Below, one piece after another: positions 25,332 through 45,300 of a stretch of 64,000 bases of DNA. Numbering within the stretch: position 1 is the first letter of the stretch; the number at the start of each line of letters is the position of its first letter. A program made the position numbers and the translations under genes. Origin of the DNA: Callipepla californica brunnescens (Eukaryota > Chordata > Aves > Galliformes > Odontophoridae). The notes under the pieces were generated by a model, which saw nothing but the letters and a program-made list of their open reading frames with translations, did no database searches and was not told the origin of the DNA. Where the stretch lies: positions 124,001-188,000 of the forward strand of contig JALIRH010000146.1 of NCBI GenBank assembly GCA_023055505.1, written 5' to 3'.

Positions 25332-25360
25332 TGATGTCACGCCCTGCCCTGTGATGTCAC
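25332..25360. promoter_or_regulatory. Paired CRE-like words TGATGTCAC upstream of the coiled-coil gene, copy A
   Basis: TGATGTCAC occurs at 25332-25340 and again at 25352-25360, 20 bases apart, about 135-160 bases upstream of the ATG. It differs from the CREB/CREM consensus TGACGTCA by one base. Paired sites at promoter distance are suggestive only. The copy B pair is at 60416-60424 and 60436-60444. Confidence 0.35.
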
Positions 25361-26567
25361 AATGCCTTTCCCCCACCCTGGCCGTGGGATTCCCAGTGTG
25401 CCCTGGTGGATGCCCTGCTGGACTGGTCAGATTCGATCTCGTCGAGGCTCAGAGAAGTCCTCTAGATGCCACTGTGATGCGGCACAAAGCCGACGTGGAG
25501 GCACACAGAAGGTTCTGGAACGCTCCTTGGACGCGAGTTTCACCAAAGGCTATTCCTAATAGTGGGAAACTCTGGACACTTCTCCAGCTTCTGCTCCGTG
25601 GAAGAGCTCTGCTCTTCTTTCTGTATCCGTGTGTGACCTGTGTGCTAGGGCTCGGGCTGCGCGGATGCCTCAGTTCCACGGAAAACCAGGTTGGAGCTGG
25701 GTGGGCTTTAAGGTTCCTTCCTTAAGGAGTCCACCAACTATAGTGTGCTCCCACACTCTCTCTCTTCTTATTTGATTCATTAGCTTCGTTTCCAATTACA
25801 TGGTGTTCTACCGTATTCTTTGACATTCCGGTGTCTTATTTAGGAAGTGAGTTCTCCTCCTCCGATCGTGGTCGCTCTTTTGTTTTTAGGCCCATCTCCC
25901 TGCCCTCTCCCTTCTACCCTTTTCCCAGGACCGTTAGTCATAGAACCGGGCTGAACCGGCCCGTAACCCATTGACACACCGTGACACCGATCCCTGCACG
26001 GGGACAGTGCAGCGTGTCCCCAGATCACACTGACACCGATCTGCGCTTAGGAACGCTGCTGCGCGTCCCCAGCACTGTGACACTGAGCTCCGTCCCCTCC
26101 AAGCCCACCGTGCTGCCATCCCATCGCTCTACGGTCTCTGGGGTCCCTCCCAAATCAACAGTGCTGCGATTCCGTGCTTTTATGAACCACGGGGACCCTT
26201 CCTACCCAACCACTCTGTGATTCCACGATCCTGTAGGTCCCCTCCAACCCTCTATCTGTGCCCCATTTCTGCCCCCACATCCATCTGCCCATTTTCCTGA
26301 CCCTATATCTGCCTCCATACCTATCTGCCCCATATCTGTCTGCCCTCATGCCTGCCACACACTTGACCCCATACGTGACCCCATTACTGCCCCATATCTA
26401 TCTGGCCGAGAAATGCCCCCACATCCATCAGCCCCCTATCTCTGTGCCCCCCTGTCACCCATTGGTGTCCCCGGAGCCGTCTGTCCGGAGGTGTTGATCT
26501 GTCGTGATGACACAGCACCTTCCGCAATGATCGCGATGACGCCGCGTCTGTTTAATGGCGGTGCATT
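25361..26567. other. Intergenic DNA without a recognised gene, copy A
   Basis: There is no spliced-exon signature or recognisable protein here. The stretch at about 25980-26080 contains two imperfect copies of a CACTGACACCGATC-type sequence. The stretch at 26225-26460 is a C/T-rich low-complexity tract of CCCCATATCTGCC-like words. Open frames across it look accidental. Confidence 0.6.
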
Positions 26568-26838
26568 TAGAATCATAGAACCACAGCGAGGCCTGGGTTG
26601 AAAAGGACCACAATGATCATCGAGTTTCAACCCCCCCGCCATGTGCAGGGCTGCCAACCTCTAGAGCGACCTGCCCAGAGCACATCCAGCCTGGCCTTGA
26701 ATGCCTCCAGGGATGGGGCATCCACCACCTCCCTGGGGGACCTGTTCCACTGCATCACTGCCCTCTTTGTGAAAAACTTCCTCCTCGTCTCTAACCTAAA
26801 CCTCCCCTGCCGCACTATTCCCCCTTGTCCTACCAGAC
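26568..26838 (-). mobile_element. CR1 LINE 3'-end fragment, copy A
   Basis: The plus strand begins with AATCATAGAA, the complement of the CR1 terminal TTCTATGATT. On the minus strand it encodes the recognisable end of CR1 ORF2 (SPREVVDAPSLEAFKARLDV). It is a 5'-truncated insertion, the usual form of this avian LINE, and is not autonomous. Confidence 0.85.
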
Positions 26839-26906
26839 AAGTTCCTGAGATCAGCGGACTACCTACGGACCTCACTGGATCCACGGTGATGATGCTCTCT
26901 CTCTGA
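26836..26906 (+). mobile_element. LTR fragment related to the solo LTR, copy A
   Basis: This stretch (GTTCCTGAGAT... CTCACTGGATCCACGGTGATGATG...) matches the solo LTR at about 3889-3945 with several substitutions and short indels. It directly abuts the CR1 fragment, so one probably landed in or deleted part of the other. Confidence 0.55.
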
Positions 26907-27399
26907 GGGGGGAGGGTGAGGGGGAGACGGGGAAGGGTACGCAGATGACAGATGGGTCAATAGAAGAAAAAAAACAACGGCAACGATTTGAGGAGGAACA
27001 GTATCTTTCCTAAATCTAACAAAATCGAACAATTGGGAGAGAGAAAGTTTCCAAACCAAATCTGAGAGCTTACCTTAGTAAAAATGCAAGGTAAGCACAA
27101 CTGTTGTCTGGTCCAGAGTTTCACCCCTCTGCTGCTCCCCAACACAGCATTAACTCCTTAACTGCCTGCATGATGTTCTGATGTGGAATATCTGCATCAA
27201 AACCACAAAACCACAACAGTTTGTCAAGGACCATTGAACTGAAGAATATAGGATGCTCTTCAAGCAGTGAATGTGAGCCACGTTCTGTGCAGTGTTAGGA
27301 AGGGAGTAGGAAGAATAGGGGAATTGATTCTTCCCCTCCCTTTGGAACCTGTGAGATTACAGCTGGAGTAGTGCATCCTTTGCGTTTCCCAACAGAAGG
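26907..27399. other. Unannotated DNA between repeat fragments, copy A
   Basis: A G-rich stretch (26906-26940), then A-rich sequence and ordinary-looking DNA without a recognisable gene, exon or repeat family. In copy B this is 61991-62483. Confidence 0.5.
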
Positions 27400-27525
27400 A
27401 GGATGCTGACACCCTGGAATAAGTTCAGAGAATGGACATTAGGATGGCAAGAAGGCTGGAGCATGCTGTAAAAGAAGAGGCTGAAGGAACTAACTTTATT
27501 CAACTTGGAGCAGAGACCTCTTGAT
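27400..27525 (+). mobile_element. Old degenerate CR1 fragment, copy A
   Basis: The run through GGCTGGAGCATGCTG, then a GAGGCTGAAGGAACT-type block and TTCAACTTGGAGCAGAG, follows the order of a conserved internal CR1 segment (ending FQLGE-like) in plus orientation, heavily mutated. The copy B equivalent is 62484-62609. Confidence 0.45.
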
Positions 27526-27605
27526 ACTTTAGCACTGGATGCAGATTAAAGCCATATTAGATAAACTGGGAGGTGAAGCTTTTCCCCTCCCCGATCCCAT
27601 CCCCA

Positions 27606-28092
27606 TCCAACAGGAGGACAGGTCAACCCATAGGGACCAAAGAGCCCCATGAAGCCTCATAGTGACCCCATAGAGACCCACAGGAGAGCAGGGCAACCTT
27701 TGGGCCCCATAGCGTCCACAGAAGAGCTCACAGTGCTCCACAGAGAGCAAAAGAAGAACAGGTCAACCCATAGGGACCAAAGAGAGCCCCAGGGAGCCCC
27801 ATAGTGACCCCATAAAGACCCCATTGAGACCCCCAGGAGAGCAAGTCAACCTTCAGGCCACATAGCATCCACAGAAGAGGTCATAGAGCCCCATAGAGTG
27901 CAACAGGAGGACAGGTCAACCCATAGGGTCCCATTGGGACCAGGGCAAGCCCTAGAGCACCCCACTGAGCCCCACAGTGACCCCACAGTGCCCCACAGGA
28001 GAGCAGGACAACCTTTGGGCCCCATAGCATCCACAGAAGAGCTCACAGGGCCCCATAGAGAGCAGTGGGAGGACAGGTCAACCCACAGGCAC
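27606..28092. repeat. ~150-bp minisatellite, block 1, copy A
   Basis: Imperfect tandem units contain AGGACAGGTCAACCCATAGG, GAGCCCCATAG, CCACAGGAGAGCAGGGCAACC and CCCCATAGCATCCACAGAAG. The same family fills 29005-29840. In copy B block 1 is 62690-63176. Confidence 0.85.
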
Positions 28093-34037
<5,945 letters not shown>

Positions 34038-34112
34038 CGCCACCTCCTCCTCCTCCTCCTCGCCCCGCGGCTCCGCGCTGCCGAAGGAGGGAAGGGCGGC
34101 CGAGGGCACGCA

Positions 34113-34113
<1 letters not shown>

Positions 34114-34146
<33 letters not shown>
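34114..34146. repeat. Eleven CCG/CGG triplets upstream of the ANP32E start
   Basis: An uninterrupted run of 11 CCG on the plus strand (CGG in the transcript sense) lies about 77-109 bases upstream of the ATG, probably in the 5' UTR. Confidence 0.9.
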
Positions 34147-34147
<1 letters not shown>

Positions 34148-34172
34148 GAGGGAGGGAGGGAGGGAGCGGGGT
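34146..34172 (+). other. G-quadruplex-type GGGA run next to the CGG repeat
   Basis: The plus strand reads five consecutive GGGA units followed by GCGGGG, immediately beyond the CCG run. Four or more G3 tracts with single-base loops is a strong quadruplex pattern. It is on the strand opposite to the transcript. Confidence 0.7.
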
Positions 34173-34699
34173 GTTGGGAGCAGCCGGGCCCGCTCCGTGT
34201 GCGGGGTGTCCGGGCTGATCCGGGCCCGCTCCGCGTGGGGGGTGTCCGGGCTGTCCGAGGTATCCGGGCTCTCCGGTCTACCCGGGCCGTCCGGGCCTGC
34301 TCCGCGCGCAGCTGTCCGAGCTCCCCGGTCTGTCCGGGCCCGCTGCGCGCTCGGCCGTGCGGGTGATCGGGTGATGGAGTGAAGGGGCTCCGCGGGGTTC
34401 CCGGGGCCGCTGCGGGCGCAGCTGCGGCGCCGTCAGGGTCCGCACGCACACTGCGCCTCCATGACGCGGCGCGTGGCGCCCCCTTCGCCGCCGCGACCCC
34501 GCCCCCCCTCCGAGGGCGGGACTTCCGCCGCGCCGCCGCGCTTCTCGTTGGCCGCGTGCGGCTCGGCGCGATTGGTCCGAGACGCTGCCCGTCACGGCGG
34601 CGCGGGACTTTAAACTGAGGGAGATGGAGGGGCGGCGCGGAATGGCGCGCGCGCGGGGGGCGGGGTCGGGGTCGGGTTGGCGGGAACTGCACGCGGGGG

Positions 34700-34905
34700 G
34701 TGGGGCTACGAATACATGCCCGCGCGGGCACGGGTAGGGGCACGGATAGGGGCGCGGGTACGGGTGGGGCACGGGTGGGGCACGGATAAGGGTATGGGGA
34801 AGGGCGGTTGGGCGGGTCGGTAAGTGGGGAGACGAGCGGGCAGCCAGGCAGGACGGCAGGGAGGGGAGCAGAGAGATAACGGGGGGAGAAAGCGGGGGGC
34901 AAGCA
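34700..34905. repeat. G-rich minisatellite upstream of the ANP32E promoter
   Basis: Imperfect repeats of GGGCACGGGTAGG / GGGTACGGGTGGGG and then GGCGGGTCGGTAAG-like words. No gene was seen. It separates the CpG island from the ERV env remnant. Confidence 0.75.
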
Positions 34906-34949
34906 GGCGGGGGGGCTGCAAAGCCAATAAACGTTGGATGGAGGAATCT

Positions 34950-35926
34950 GACGGGTTTGGGATGCAGCTGGGAGTGTGGTAACTCTGGGATGCTAACTGG
35001 AGATAATGGAACAGCTAGATGGCAACGAGGAAGCGAATGTGACCCTCGGACTGGTAGCACTACAACACGGTCCAGAGATAAAGATAGTTTAGGCATAGTG
35101 GGAATGGGAACAGAATTAATGGAAACCAGGCAAAAGCCATGTAGGCTCCCCTTTGGGTACTGGTGGCTGTGTGGAGATGGATATGCCCATAAAATGCTCC
35201 CACTGAGTTCGACCGGGACGTGCACGGCGGGACGTCCGATGCCTCACACTGGTACACGTACTCGTGCAGAACCCCCACGAGGGGTCTTAAGAACCGTGTG
35301 GATACGAACAAAAAGTAAAAACCCCACTAATTGAAAGGCCTTCAGGATTTCATAGTTTTGTTCGGTGGCTAATTCCAGCCCTAGGAGTAAGTGTATTAGA
35401 AAAGGCCGTAGTGAATGTGTCAGCCACTATGGAAAGAACTGAGAACGTAACATCAGATACCATCCAAGGTTTGCAAACAGAGATTTCTTCTTTGAGTAAA
35501 GTAGTTCTGCAGAACAGAACGGCTCCAGACCTAACTGCAAAGGGGGGAGTCTGTACAGTAATTAATCAAAGCTGCTGTGCTCACGTGGACCAAGATCAAC
35601 GTAGAAACTGACACACAGGCGATTCAGAAACGGGTTGAAGTGCTGCACCAAGTCTCATTAGATGGTACCTCATTTGGATTTACACACTTATGGAATCAGC
35701 TCACTAGCTGGCTCCCTGATTAAGCCTGGCTAAAGCAACCGTCTGTAGCAATAGTGGTGCTGTTTATTCCCATAGTGATGACTTGTACAGGTGTGTGGTG
35801 CTTTCTCTGGTGCTGTCGAAGGAGCCTGCATGGTTACACCACCTGGAAAAGAAATTGCATCAACCGCCAAGCAGAACCTGGGAAGTGTTTCAGGAAGGAG
35901 ATAATGGACAATAGTACGTCATAGGC
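34950..35926 (+). pseudogene. Endogenous retrovirus env remnant (SU and TM), copy B
   Basis: More complete than copy A because the upstream part is inside the window. An open frame at 34957-35334 corresponds to the C-terminal part of the surface subunit, with a Cys-Gly-Asp block at about 35170. The transmembrane-subunit frame with its CX6CC motif is at 35411-35611, and an anchor remnant lies at about 35740-35815. Stops and frame changes separate these pieces exactly as in copy A, so the breaks predate the 35-kb duplication. The polypurine tract at 35949-35959 follows. Confidence 0.75.
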
Positions 35927-35948
35927 AAAAGAATTTGCCTGTTATATT

Positions 35949-35959
35949 GAGAAGGGGGA
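35949..35959 (+). promoter_or_regulatory. Retroviral polypurine tract, copy B
   Basis: Identical to 783-793 and in the same position between the env remnant and the LTR. Confidence 0.6.
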
Positions 35960-35960
35960 T

Positions 35961-36440
35961 TGAATCATGAGAACAGCTTATCCATGGTAACAACAACTCG
36001 TTACATAAATCAAGCGGCCGCATCATTGTGTGACAGGTAGAGCTGCTGTTTGCAGCTCCGTACAAGGGTGAGGGACAACACAGCACAAGAAGCTGTGGTT
36101 GCTGACAGCACAATGATGGTCCTGAGAAGCTGCTGCCTGCAACTCAGTGAAGGGGGTCTGTGAAGATAAGAAGGCAAAACAACGTACAGTGATCCCCTCA
36201 ACATGTGGAAATCTGTTGTGGCCACTGCACATGTCGCTCACTTGGGAACTTCTGTCTGTATGTGTGGGATGTGATGAGTACGCATGTGCTGTACCTTTAA
36301 ATACGTACTCATTTCTGTCTTTGGGTGCACGTATGGTGGAGAGATCCCCATGCACCCAGCGCTGTAATCAAGGGAAAGCCTGCTGGACATAGTGCACTGC
36401 TGTGCAAAGTTACTGTGTTGCGTTCCTCGGCATCGGGGCA
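35961..36440 (+). mobile_element. Probable degraded 3' LTR of the env-bearing ERV, copy B
   Basis: Equivalent of 795-1274. TTTAAATA lies at 36296-36303 and the decayed AATCAA at 36366-36371. Bounds are uncertain in the same way. Confidence 0.5.
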
Positions 36441-36577
36441 AGCGGGGAGCAAGTGGGGATACACAGAGAGCAGCGGAGGAGGGGGGGGGCATCTGGGAAG
36501 TGGACAGTGGGAGGGCATCCAGGGATCCAGGGTGGCGGGAAGTGGGCAGGGAGTACAGCAGGAACTGCAGCACTAAG

Positions 36578-38587
36578 ACAGTGCAGACACACAGTGCGCA
36601 CACACACACACACACACACGCACAGACACACAGTGCACACAGACACACACACACACACAAGTGCACACACAGTGCACACACACAGTACACACACACAGTG
36701 CACACACACACACAGAACACGCACGCACACCGTGCACACACATGAACAGTGCGCAAACACAAGTATGCACACACACACAGTGCACACACAGTGCACGCAC
36801 ACACAGTGCACACACGCACAGTGCACAAATACGAATACACACAAACACACAGTGCACTCACACACACAGTGCTGACACAGTGCACACACACACACACAGT
36901 GCACACACAGTGCACGCACACACAGTGCACACACACACAGTGCACAAATACGAACACACACAAACACACAGTTCACACACACACAGTGCACTCACACACA
37001 CAGTGCTGACACAGTGCACACACACACACACAGTGCACACACAGTGCACGCACACACAGTGCACGCACACACAGTGCACAAATACGAACACACACAAACA
37101 CACAGTTCACACACACACAGTGCACTCACACACAGTGCTGACACAGTGCACACACACACACAGTGCACACACACACTGCACTCACACACAGTGCACACAG
37201 AGTGCACACACACACACAGTCGACACACACAGTGCACACACACACAGTACACTCACACACACACACAGTGCACACAGTACACACACACACAGTACACTCA
37301 CACACACACAGTGCGCACACACAGTGCACACACACACTGTGCACACACACACACAGTGCAAACACACGCAGTGCACACACACACACAGAACACACACATA
37401 GTGCACACACACAGAGCGTACACACGAACACACACGAACACAGAGTACACACAGTGCACATACACAGTGCACACACACACTCACAGTGCACACACAATGC
37501 ACACACAAAAAGTGCACGCACACAAAGACACACAGTGCACACACAGTGCACACACACACACAGTGCACAAACACAGTGCACAGACAGTGCACACACACTG
37601 TGCACACACACACACACACTGCACACACAGTGCACACACACACACAGAACATGCACGCACACTGTGCACACACACAAACAGTGCACACAAAAACAGTATG
37701 CACACACACACAGTGCACACACACATAGTGCACTCACACACAGTGCTGACACAGTGCACACACACGCACACTGTGCACACACGCACACCGCACTCACACA
37801 CATAGTGCTCACACAGTGTACACACACACAGTGCACACACACGGACAGTGCACACACACACACACAGTGCACAAATACACAGTGCACAACAGTGCACACA
37901 CACACACAGAACACACACACAGTGCGCACACACACTGCACACACTGTACACACACACACACACAGTGCACAGAGACACACTGCACACACTGTGCACACGC
38001 ACAGTGCAGACACAGAGCACACACACACACACACCGACAAAGTGCACACACACACAGTGCACACACAGTGCACAAACACACACTCAATGCACATACACGA
38101 ACACACAAACACAGTACACACACACACACACAGTGCACACACACTCAATGCACATACACGAACACACAAACACACGAACACACACAAACACACAGTGCAC
38201 ACACTCACACAGTGCACACACACACACACAGTGCACACACAGTGCACACACACACAGTACACACACACACAGTGCACACACACTCAATGCACACACACGA
38301 ACACACAAACACACGAACACACACAAACACACAGTGCACACACACCGTGCACACACACACACACACACACAGTGCACACACAGTGCACACACAGTGCACA
38401 CACAAACAGTGCACACACACACACACACACACATGGTGCACACACACACAGTGCACACACACAGTGCACTCACAGTGCACACACACACAGTGCACTCACA
38501 GTGCACACACACACAGTGCACTCGCCCCCCCACACACACAGTGCACACACACAAAGTGAACACACACGAATACACACAGACACATAG
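36578..38587. repeat. CA-rich GTGCAC satellite, left block, copy B
   Basis: Equivalent of 1412-3399 but 22 bases longer. It has one more GTGCACTCACA-type module near 38485-38515 and one short loss near 38420, and the C run before the solo LTR is shorter. Confidence 0.95.
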
Positions 38588-39323
38588 TGTCGTGAAAGAC
38601 AGAAACTGTTTTTCCCTTCTTTTGTCTCAAAGCTTGCTTCCTAAGGCCTTTTCTGGTGACAAGACTCTGACTGATAACTGCCGGTTACCCAGATGGGTGC
38701 TATGGTGCCTCATTGTCTCTGCTTATGGTTGTAAAGATAAGCAGAAATAGGGGCAAATAGTCTTTTCCGGGGGGTACGGCTTGGAGAAGCTGACCACCAC
38801 AAAAAGACAGTGCTCCTGCATGGCAAGGAAGGCAACATCCGCTGCTGGCTTATCTGTTGAGCCAGACATGTCACACAAGCAAATAGAAAAAAATACCTGA
38901 GAAATGGGGATAAAAGGCCTTCACTGAACCAAGGATTTTTGAGAGAAGAAGAGAGGAAGAGAAGAGAAGAATTCCTGGAGAAGAACTCCCAAAGAGAAAA
39001 TCTTTGAGGAGAACTCCCGAAGATGGACCCTGAGACCTGCTTGCTGCCATCTCCCATCCCCCGCGGTGACCAGACGAGTTCCTGAGACTATGAACCTCGC
39101 TGGACCCATGGTGATGATTATATCTCTCTTGCTTTCTATCAAGACTCCTTGCTTTTTTTTATCCCTTTTCTATCGCTCACCTTCCCTTCCCCATATCCCT
39201 AAGCAACTAGTAATTGTAATAAACTGGTTGGGCTAACATTTGACCCGTTGTGTCTTAATCTCGCCATCGGGTATACACACAATATAAGAACCTCGTCTCC
39301 CTCCTTTATATTGGAGCGTGACA
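38588..39323 (+). mobile_element. Solo LTR inserted in the satellite, copy B
   Basis: Appears identical to 3400-4135: TGTCGTG start, CGTGACA end, TATA-like GATAAAAGG at 38909-38917 and AATAAA at 39218-39223. Insertion therefore preceded the 35-kb duplication. Confidence 0.75.
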
Positions 39324-42300
39324 AGTGCACACACACAAATAGAACACACACACAGTGCACACACAGACACAGTGCACACACACACAATGCACACACAAAG
39401 TGCACACACTGTGCACACACAAACAGTGCACACACACGCACACAGTGCACACACACACAGTGCATACAAACGAACACACAGTGCGCACACAGTTCACACA
39501 GAGTGCACACACACAGAGTACACACACACACAGTGCACCCACACGAACACACGCAAACACACAGTGCACACAGACACACAGTGCACATACACACACACAG
39601 TGCACACACAGTGCACACACACACAGACACACACCGTGCACACACAGTGCACACACACACAGTACACACACACACACATTGCACACACACACATTGCACA
39701 TGCACACACAGTGCACTCACAAACACATGGCTGACACAGTGCACACACACACACACACAGTACACATGCACACAGAGCACACACAGAGCACACACACAGT
39801 GCACACGCACACACACACACTGCACACACACAGTGCACAAGCACACACATTGCACACACAGTGCACAGACACTGACAGTGCACACACAGTGCACACACAA
39901 ACAGTGCACACACACACAGTGTACACACAGGGCACACACACAAAGTGCACACACACAAAATGCGCACACAGTGCACACACACACAGTGCACACGCACACA
40001 GTAAACACACACAAACATTGCACACACACACTGCACACACACGCAGTACACACGCACACACAGTGCACACACACTCACAGTGCACACACAGTGCACACGC
40101 ACGGATAGTGCACACACACGCACACAGTGCACACACACACATAGTGCACGCACACACAGTGCGCACACACAGTGCACACACACACACAGTACACACACAA
40201 ACACAGTGCACACAACATGCACACACACACTGCACACACACACTGCACACACACAGTGCACACAGTGCACACACAGGGCAGTGCACACACAGGGCAGTGC
40301 ACACACACAGAGTGTACACACAGTGCACACACACACAATGCACATGCACACACAGTGCACATGCACACACAGTGCACTCACAAACACACAGCTGACACAG
40401 TGCACACACACAAACACACAGTACACACGCACACACAAACACACAGTGCACACACACACACGCAGAGTGCACACACACACAGTGCACAAACAGTGCACAC
40501 ACAAACACACAGTGCACACACACACACGCAGTGCGCACACACACACAGTGTACACACAGTGCACGCAAACAGTGCACACACACACACTGTGCACACACAC
40601 ACTGTATACACACACACACTGCACACACAGTACACACACAAACAGTGCACACACACGAACACACACAAACACACAGTGCACACACACACACAGTGCACAC
40701 ACACAAACACACACAGAGTGCATACACACACAGTGCACACAGTGCACACACACACACAGATCACACACACACAATGCACACACAGTGCACACACACAAAC
40801 ACACAGTGCACAAACAGAGCACACACACACACTCAGTGCACACACTGTACACACACACACTCACAGTACACACACAATGCACACACACACAATGCACACA
40901 CACGAACACACAAAAACACACAGTGCACACACACACACGCAGTGCGCACACACACACAGTGTACACACAGTGCACGCAAACAGTGCACACACACACACTG
41001 TGCACACACACACTGTATACACACACACAGTGCACACACAAACAGTGCACACACACGAACACAAACAAACACAGTGCACACAGACACACAGTGCACACAC
41101 ACAAAGTGCACACACACTGTATACACACACACAGTGCACACACAGTACACACACAAACAGTGCACACACACGAACACACACAAACACACAGTGCACACAC
41201 ACACACAGTGCACACACACAAACACACAGAGTGCATACACACACAGTGCACACAGTGCACACACACACACAGATCACACACACACACAATGCACACACAG
41301 TGCACACACACAAACACACAGTGCACAAACAGAGCACACACACACACTCAGTGCACACACTGTACACACACACACTCACAGTACACACACAGAGCACGCA
41401 CACACAATACACACACGAACATACACAAACACACAGTGCACACACACACAATGCACACACACAGTGTACACACTGTGCACACACACAGTGCACACACACA
41501 GAGTGCACACAACGTGCACACACAGTGCACACACACACTGTGCACACACACACTGTATACACACACACAGTGCACACACAAACAGTGCACACACACGAAC
41601 ACAAACACATTGCACACAGACACACAGTGCACACACACAAAGTGCACACACACAAACACACACAGAGTGCATACACACATACACAGTGCACACACACACA
41701 CAGTGCACACACAGTGGACATGCACACACAGTGCACTCACAAACACATGGCTGACACAGTGCACACACACACACACACAGTACACATGCACACAGAGCAC
41801 ACACAGAGCACACACACAGTGCACACGCACACACACACACTGCACACACACAGTGCACAAGCACACACATTGCACACACAGTGCACAGACACTGACAGTG
41901 CACACACAGTGCACACACAAACAGTGCACACACACACAGTGTACACACAGGGCACACACACAAAGTGCACACACACAAAATGCGCACACAGTGCACACAC
42001 ACACACAGTGCACACGCACACAGTAAACACACACAAACATTGCACACACACACTGCACACACACGCAGTACACACGCACACACAGTGCACACACACTCAC
42101 AGTGCACACACAGTGCACACGCACGGATAGTGCACACACACGCACACAGTGCACACACACACATAGTGCACGCACACACAGTGCGCACACACAGTGCACA
42201 CACACACACAGTACACACACAAACACAGTGCACACAACATGCACACACACACACTGCACACACACACTGCACACACACAGTGCACACAGTGCACACACAG

Positions 42301-45300
42301 GGCAGTGCACACACAGGGCAGTGCACACACACAGAGTGTACACACAGTGCACACACACACAATGCACATGCACACACAGTGCACATGCACACACAGTGCA
42401 CTCACAAACACACAGCTGACACAGTGCACACACACAAACACACAGTACACACGCACACACAAACACACAGTGCACACACACACACGCAGTGTGCACACAC
42501 ACACAGTGCACAAACAGTGCACACACAAACACACAGTGCACACACACACACGCAGTGCGCACACACACACAGTGTACACACAGTGCACGCAAACAGTGCA
42601 CACACACACACTGTGCACACACACACTGTATACACACACACACTGCACACACAGTACACACACAAACAGTGCACACACACGAACACACACAAACACACAG
42701 TGCACACACACACACAGTGCACACACACAAACACACACAGAGTGCATACACACACAGTGCACACAGTGCACACACACACACAGATCACACACACACAATG
42801 CACACACAGTGCACACACACAAACACACAGTGCACAAACAGAGCACACACACACACTCAGTGCACACACTGTACACACACACACTCACAGTACACACACA
42901 ATGCACACACACACAATGCACACACACGAACACACAAAAACACACAGTGCACACACACACACGCAGTGCGCACACACACACAGTGTACACACAGTGCACG
43001 CAAACAGTGCACACACACACACTGTGCACACACACACTGTATACACACACACAGTGCACACACAAACAGTGCACACACACGAACACAAACAAACACAGTG
43101 CACACAGACACACAGTGCACACACACAAAGTGCACACACACTGTATACACACACACAGTGCACACACAGTACACACACAAACAGTGCACACACACGAACA
43201 CACACAAACACACAGTGCACACACACACACAGTGCACACACACAAACACACAGAGTGCATACACACACAGTGCACACAGTGCACACACACACACAGATCA
43301 CACACACACACAATGCACACACAGTGCACACACACAAACACACAGTGCACAAACAGAGCACACACACACACTCAGTGCACACACTGTACACACACACACT
43401 CACAGTACACACACAGAGCACGCACACACAATACACACACGAACATACACAAACACACAGTGCACACACACACAATGCACACACAGTGTACACACTGTGC
43501 ACACACACAGTGCACACACACAGAGTGCACACAACGTGCACACACAGTGCACACACACACTGTGCACACACACACTGTATACACACACACAGTGCACACA
43601 CAAACAGTGCACACACACGAACACAAACACATTGCACACAGACACACAGTGCACACACACAAAGTGCACACACACAAACACACACAGAGTGCATACACAC
43701 ATACACAGTGCACACACACACACAGTGCACACACAGTGGACATGCACACACAGTGCACTCAAAAACACACAGCTGACACAGTGTACACACACACACACAC
43801 AGTGCAAACACAGTGCACACACACACACTGCACACACAGTGCACTCACACACAAACAGTACACATGCACACAGAGCACACACACAGAGCACACACACAGT
43901 GCACACGCACGCACACACACTGCACACACACAGTGCACCCACACAAAGTGCACACAGTGCACGAACACACAAGACTAGAGTGCACACACACAGTGCACGC
44001 ACACACACACAGTGCACACGCAAAGAGTGCACACAGGGCACACACACGCAGAACACACACACACACAGTGCACACACAGTGCACACACAAAAAATGCGCA
44101 CACAGCGCACACACACACACACAAAATGCGCACACACACAGTGCACACAGTGAACACACACACAGTGCACACACACACACATATTGCACACACACACACA
44201 CAGTGTACACATACAGAACACGCACACACACAGTGTGCATGCACACACACATACTGCACACACATGAACACACACAAACACACAGTGCACACACAAACGC
44301 ACACACAGTATACACTCACACAGTGTACACACAGTGCACACACAAACAGTGTGCACACACGAACACACACAAACACACAGTTCACATGCGCACACAGTGG
44401 ACACACACACAGTGCGCATGCACGGACTGTGCACACTTACAAACACACAGTGTACACACAGTGCACAAACACGCAAAGTGCACATACACACTGCACAACA
44501 GTGCACACACACACACACAGTGCACACGCACACGCACATAGTGCAAACACACACACTGCACACACACACACACAGTCCATACACGCAAAGAGTATGAACT
44601 CACAGTGCACACAAACACACACACTGCGCAAACAATGCACACTCACACGCACACAGTGCACACACACACATTACACACTCACACACAGTACATGCACACA
44701 GAACACACACAAACACACAGTGCACACACACACAGTGCACACACACACACACATTGCACACAGTGCACACACACATTGCACACAGTGCACACAGTGCACA
44801 CACGCATTGCACACACAGTGCACACACACACACACACAGTGCACACACACAGTGCACACACACACACATAGTGCACACACCGTGCTCAAACACACACCTT
44901 GCACATACAGTGAAAACACACACACACACACAGTGTACACTGTGAACACACACAGTACACACACACACATTTTACACACTCACACATTTTGCACACACAC
45001 AGTGCACACAGTGAACACACACACAGTGCACACACACACACATATTGCACACACACACACACAGTGTACACATACAGAACACGCACACACACAGTGTGCA
45101 TGCACACACACATACTGCACACACATCAACACACACAAACACACAGTGCACACACAAACGCACACACAGTATACACTCACACAGTGTACACACAGTGCAC
45201 ACACAAACAGTGTGCACACACGAACACACACAAACACACAGTTCACATGCGCACACAGTGGACACACACACAGTGTGCATGCACGGACTGTGCACACTTA

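Noticed and set aside
25156..25725. Plus-strand open frame of 189 codons, opposite and upstream of the coiled-coil gene start
   Set aside because: It overlaps exon 1 antisense, has no recognisable domain or splice signature, and contains the presumed promoter.
34038..34109. In-frame upstream ATG extending ANP32E by 24 residues
   Set aside because: The extension is low-complexity Ala/Ser/Glu from CpG-island DNA, and the conserved vertebrate start MEMKK is downstream with a good context.
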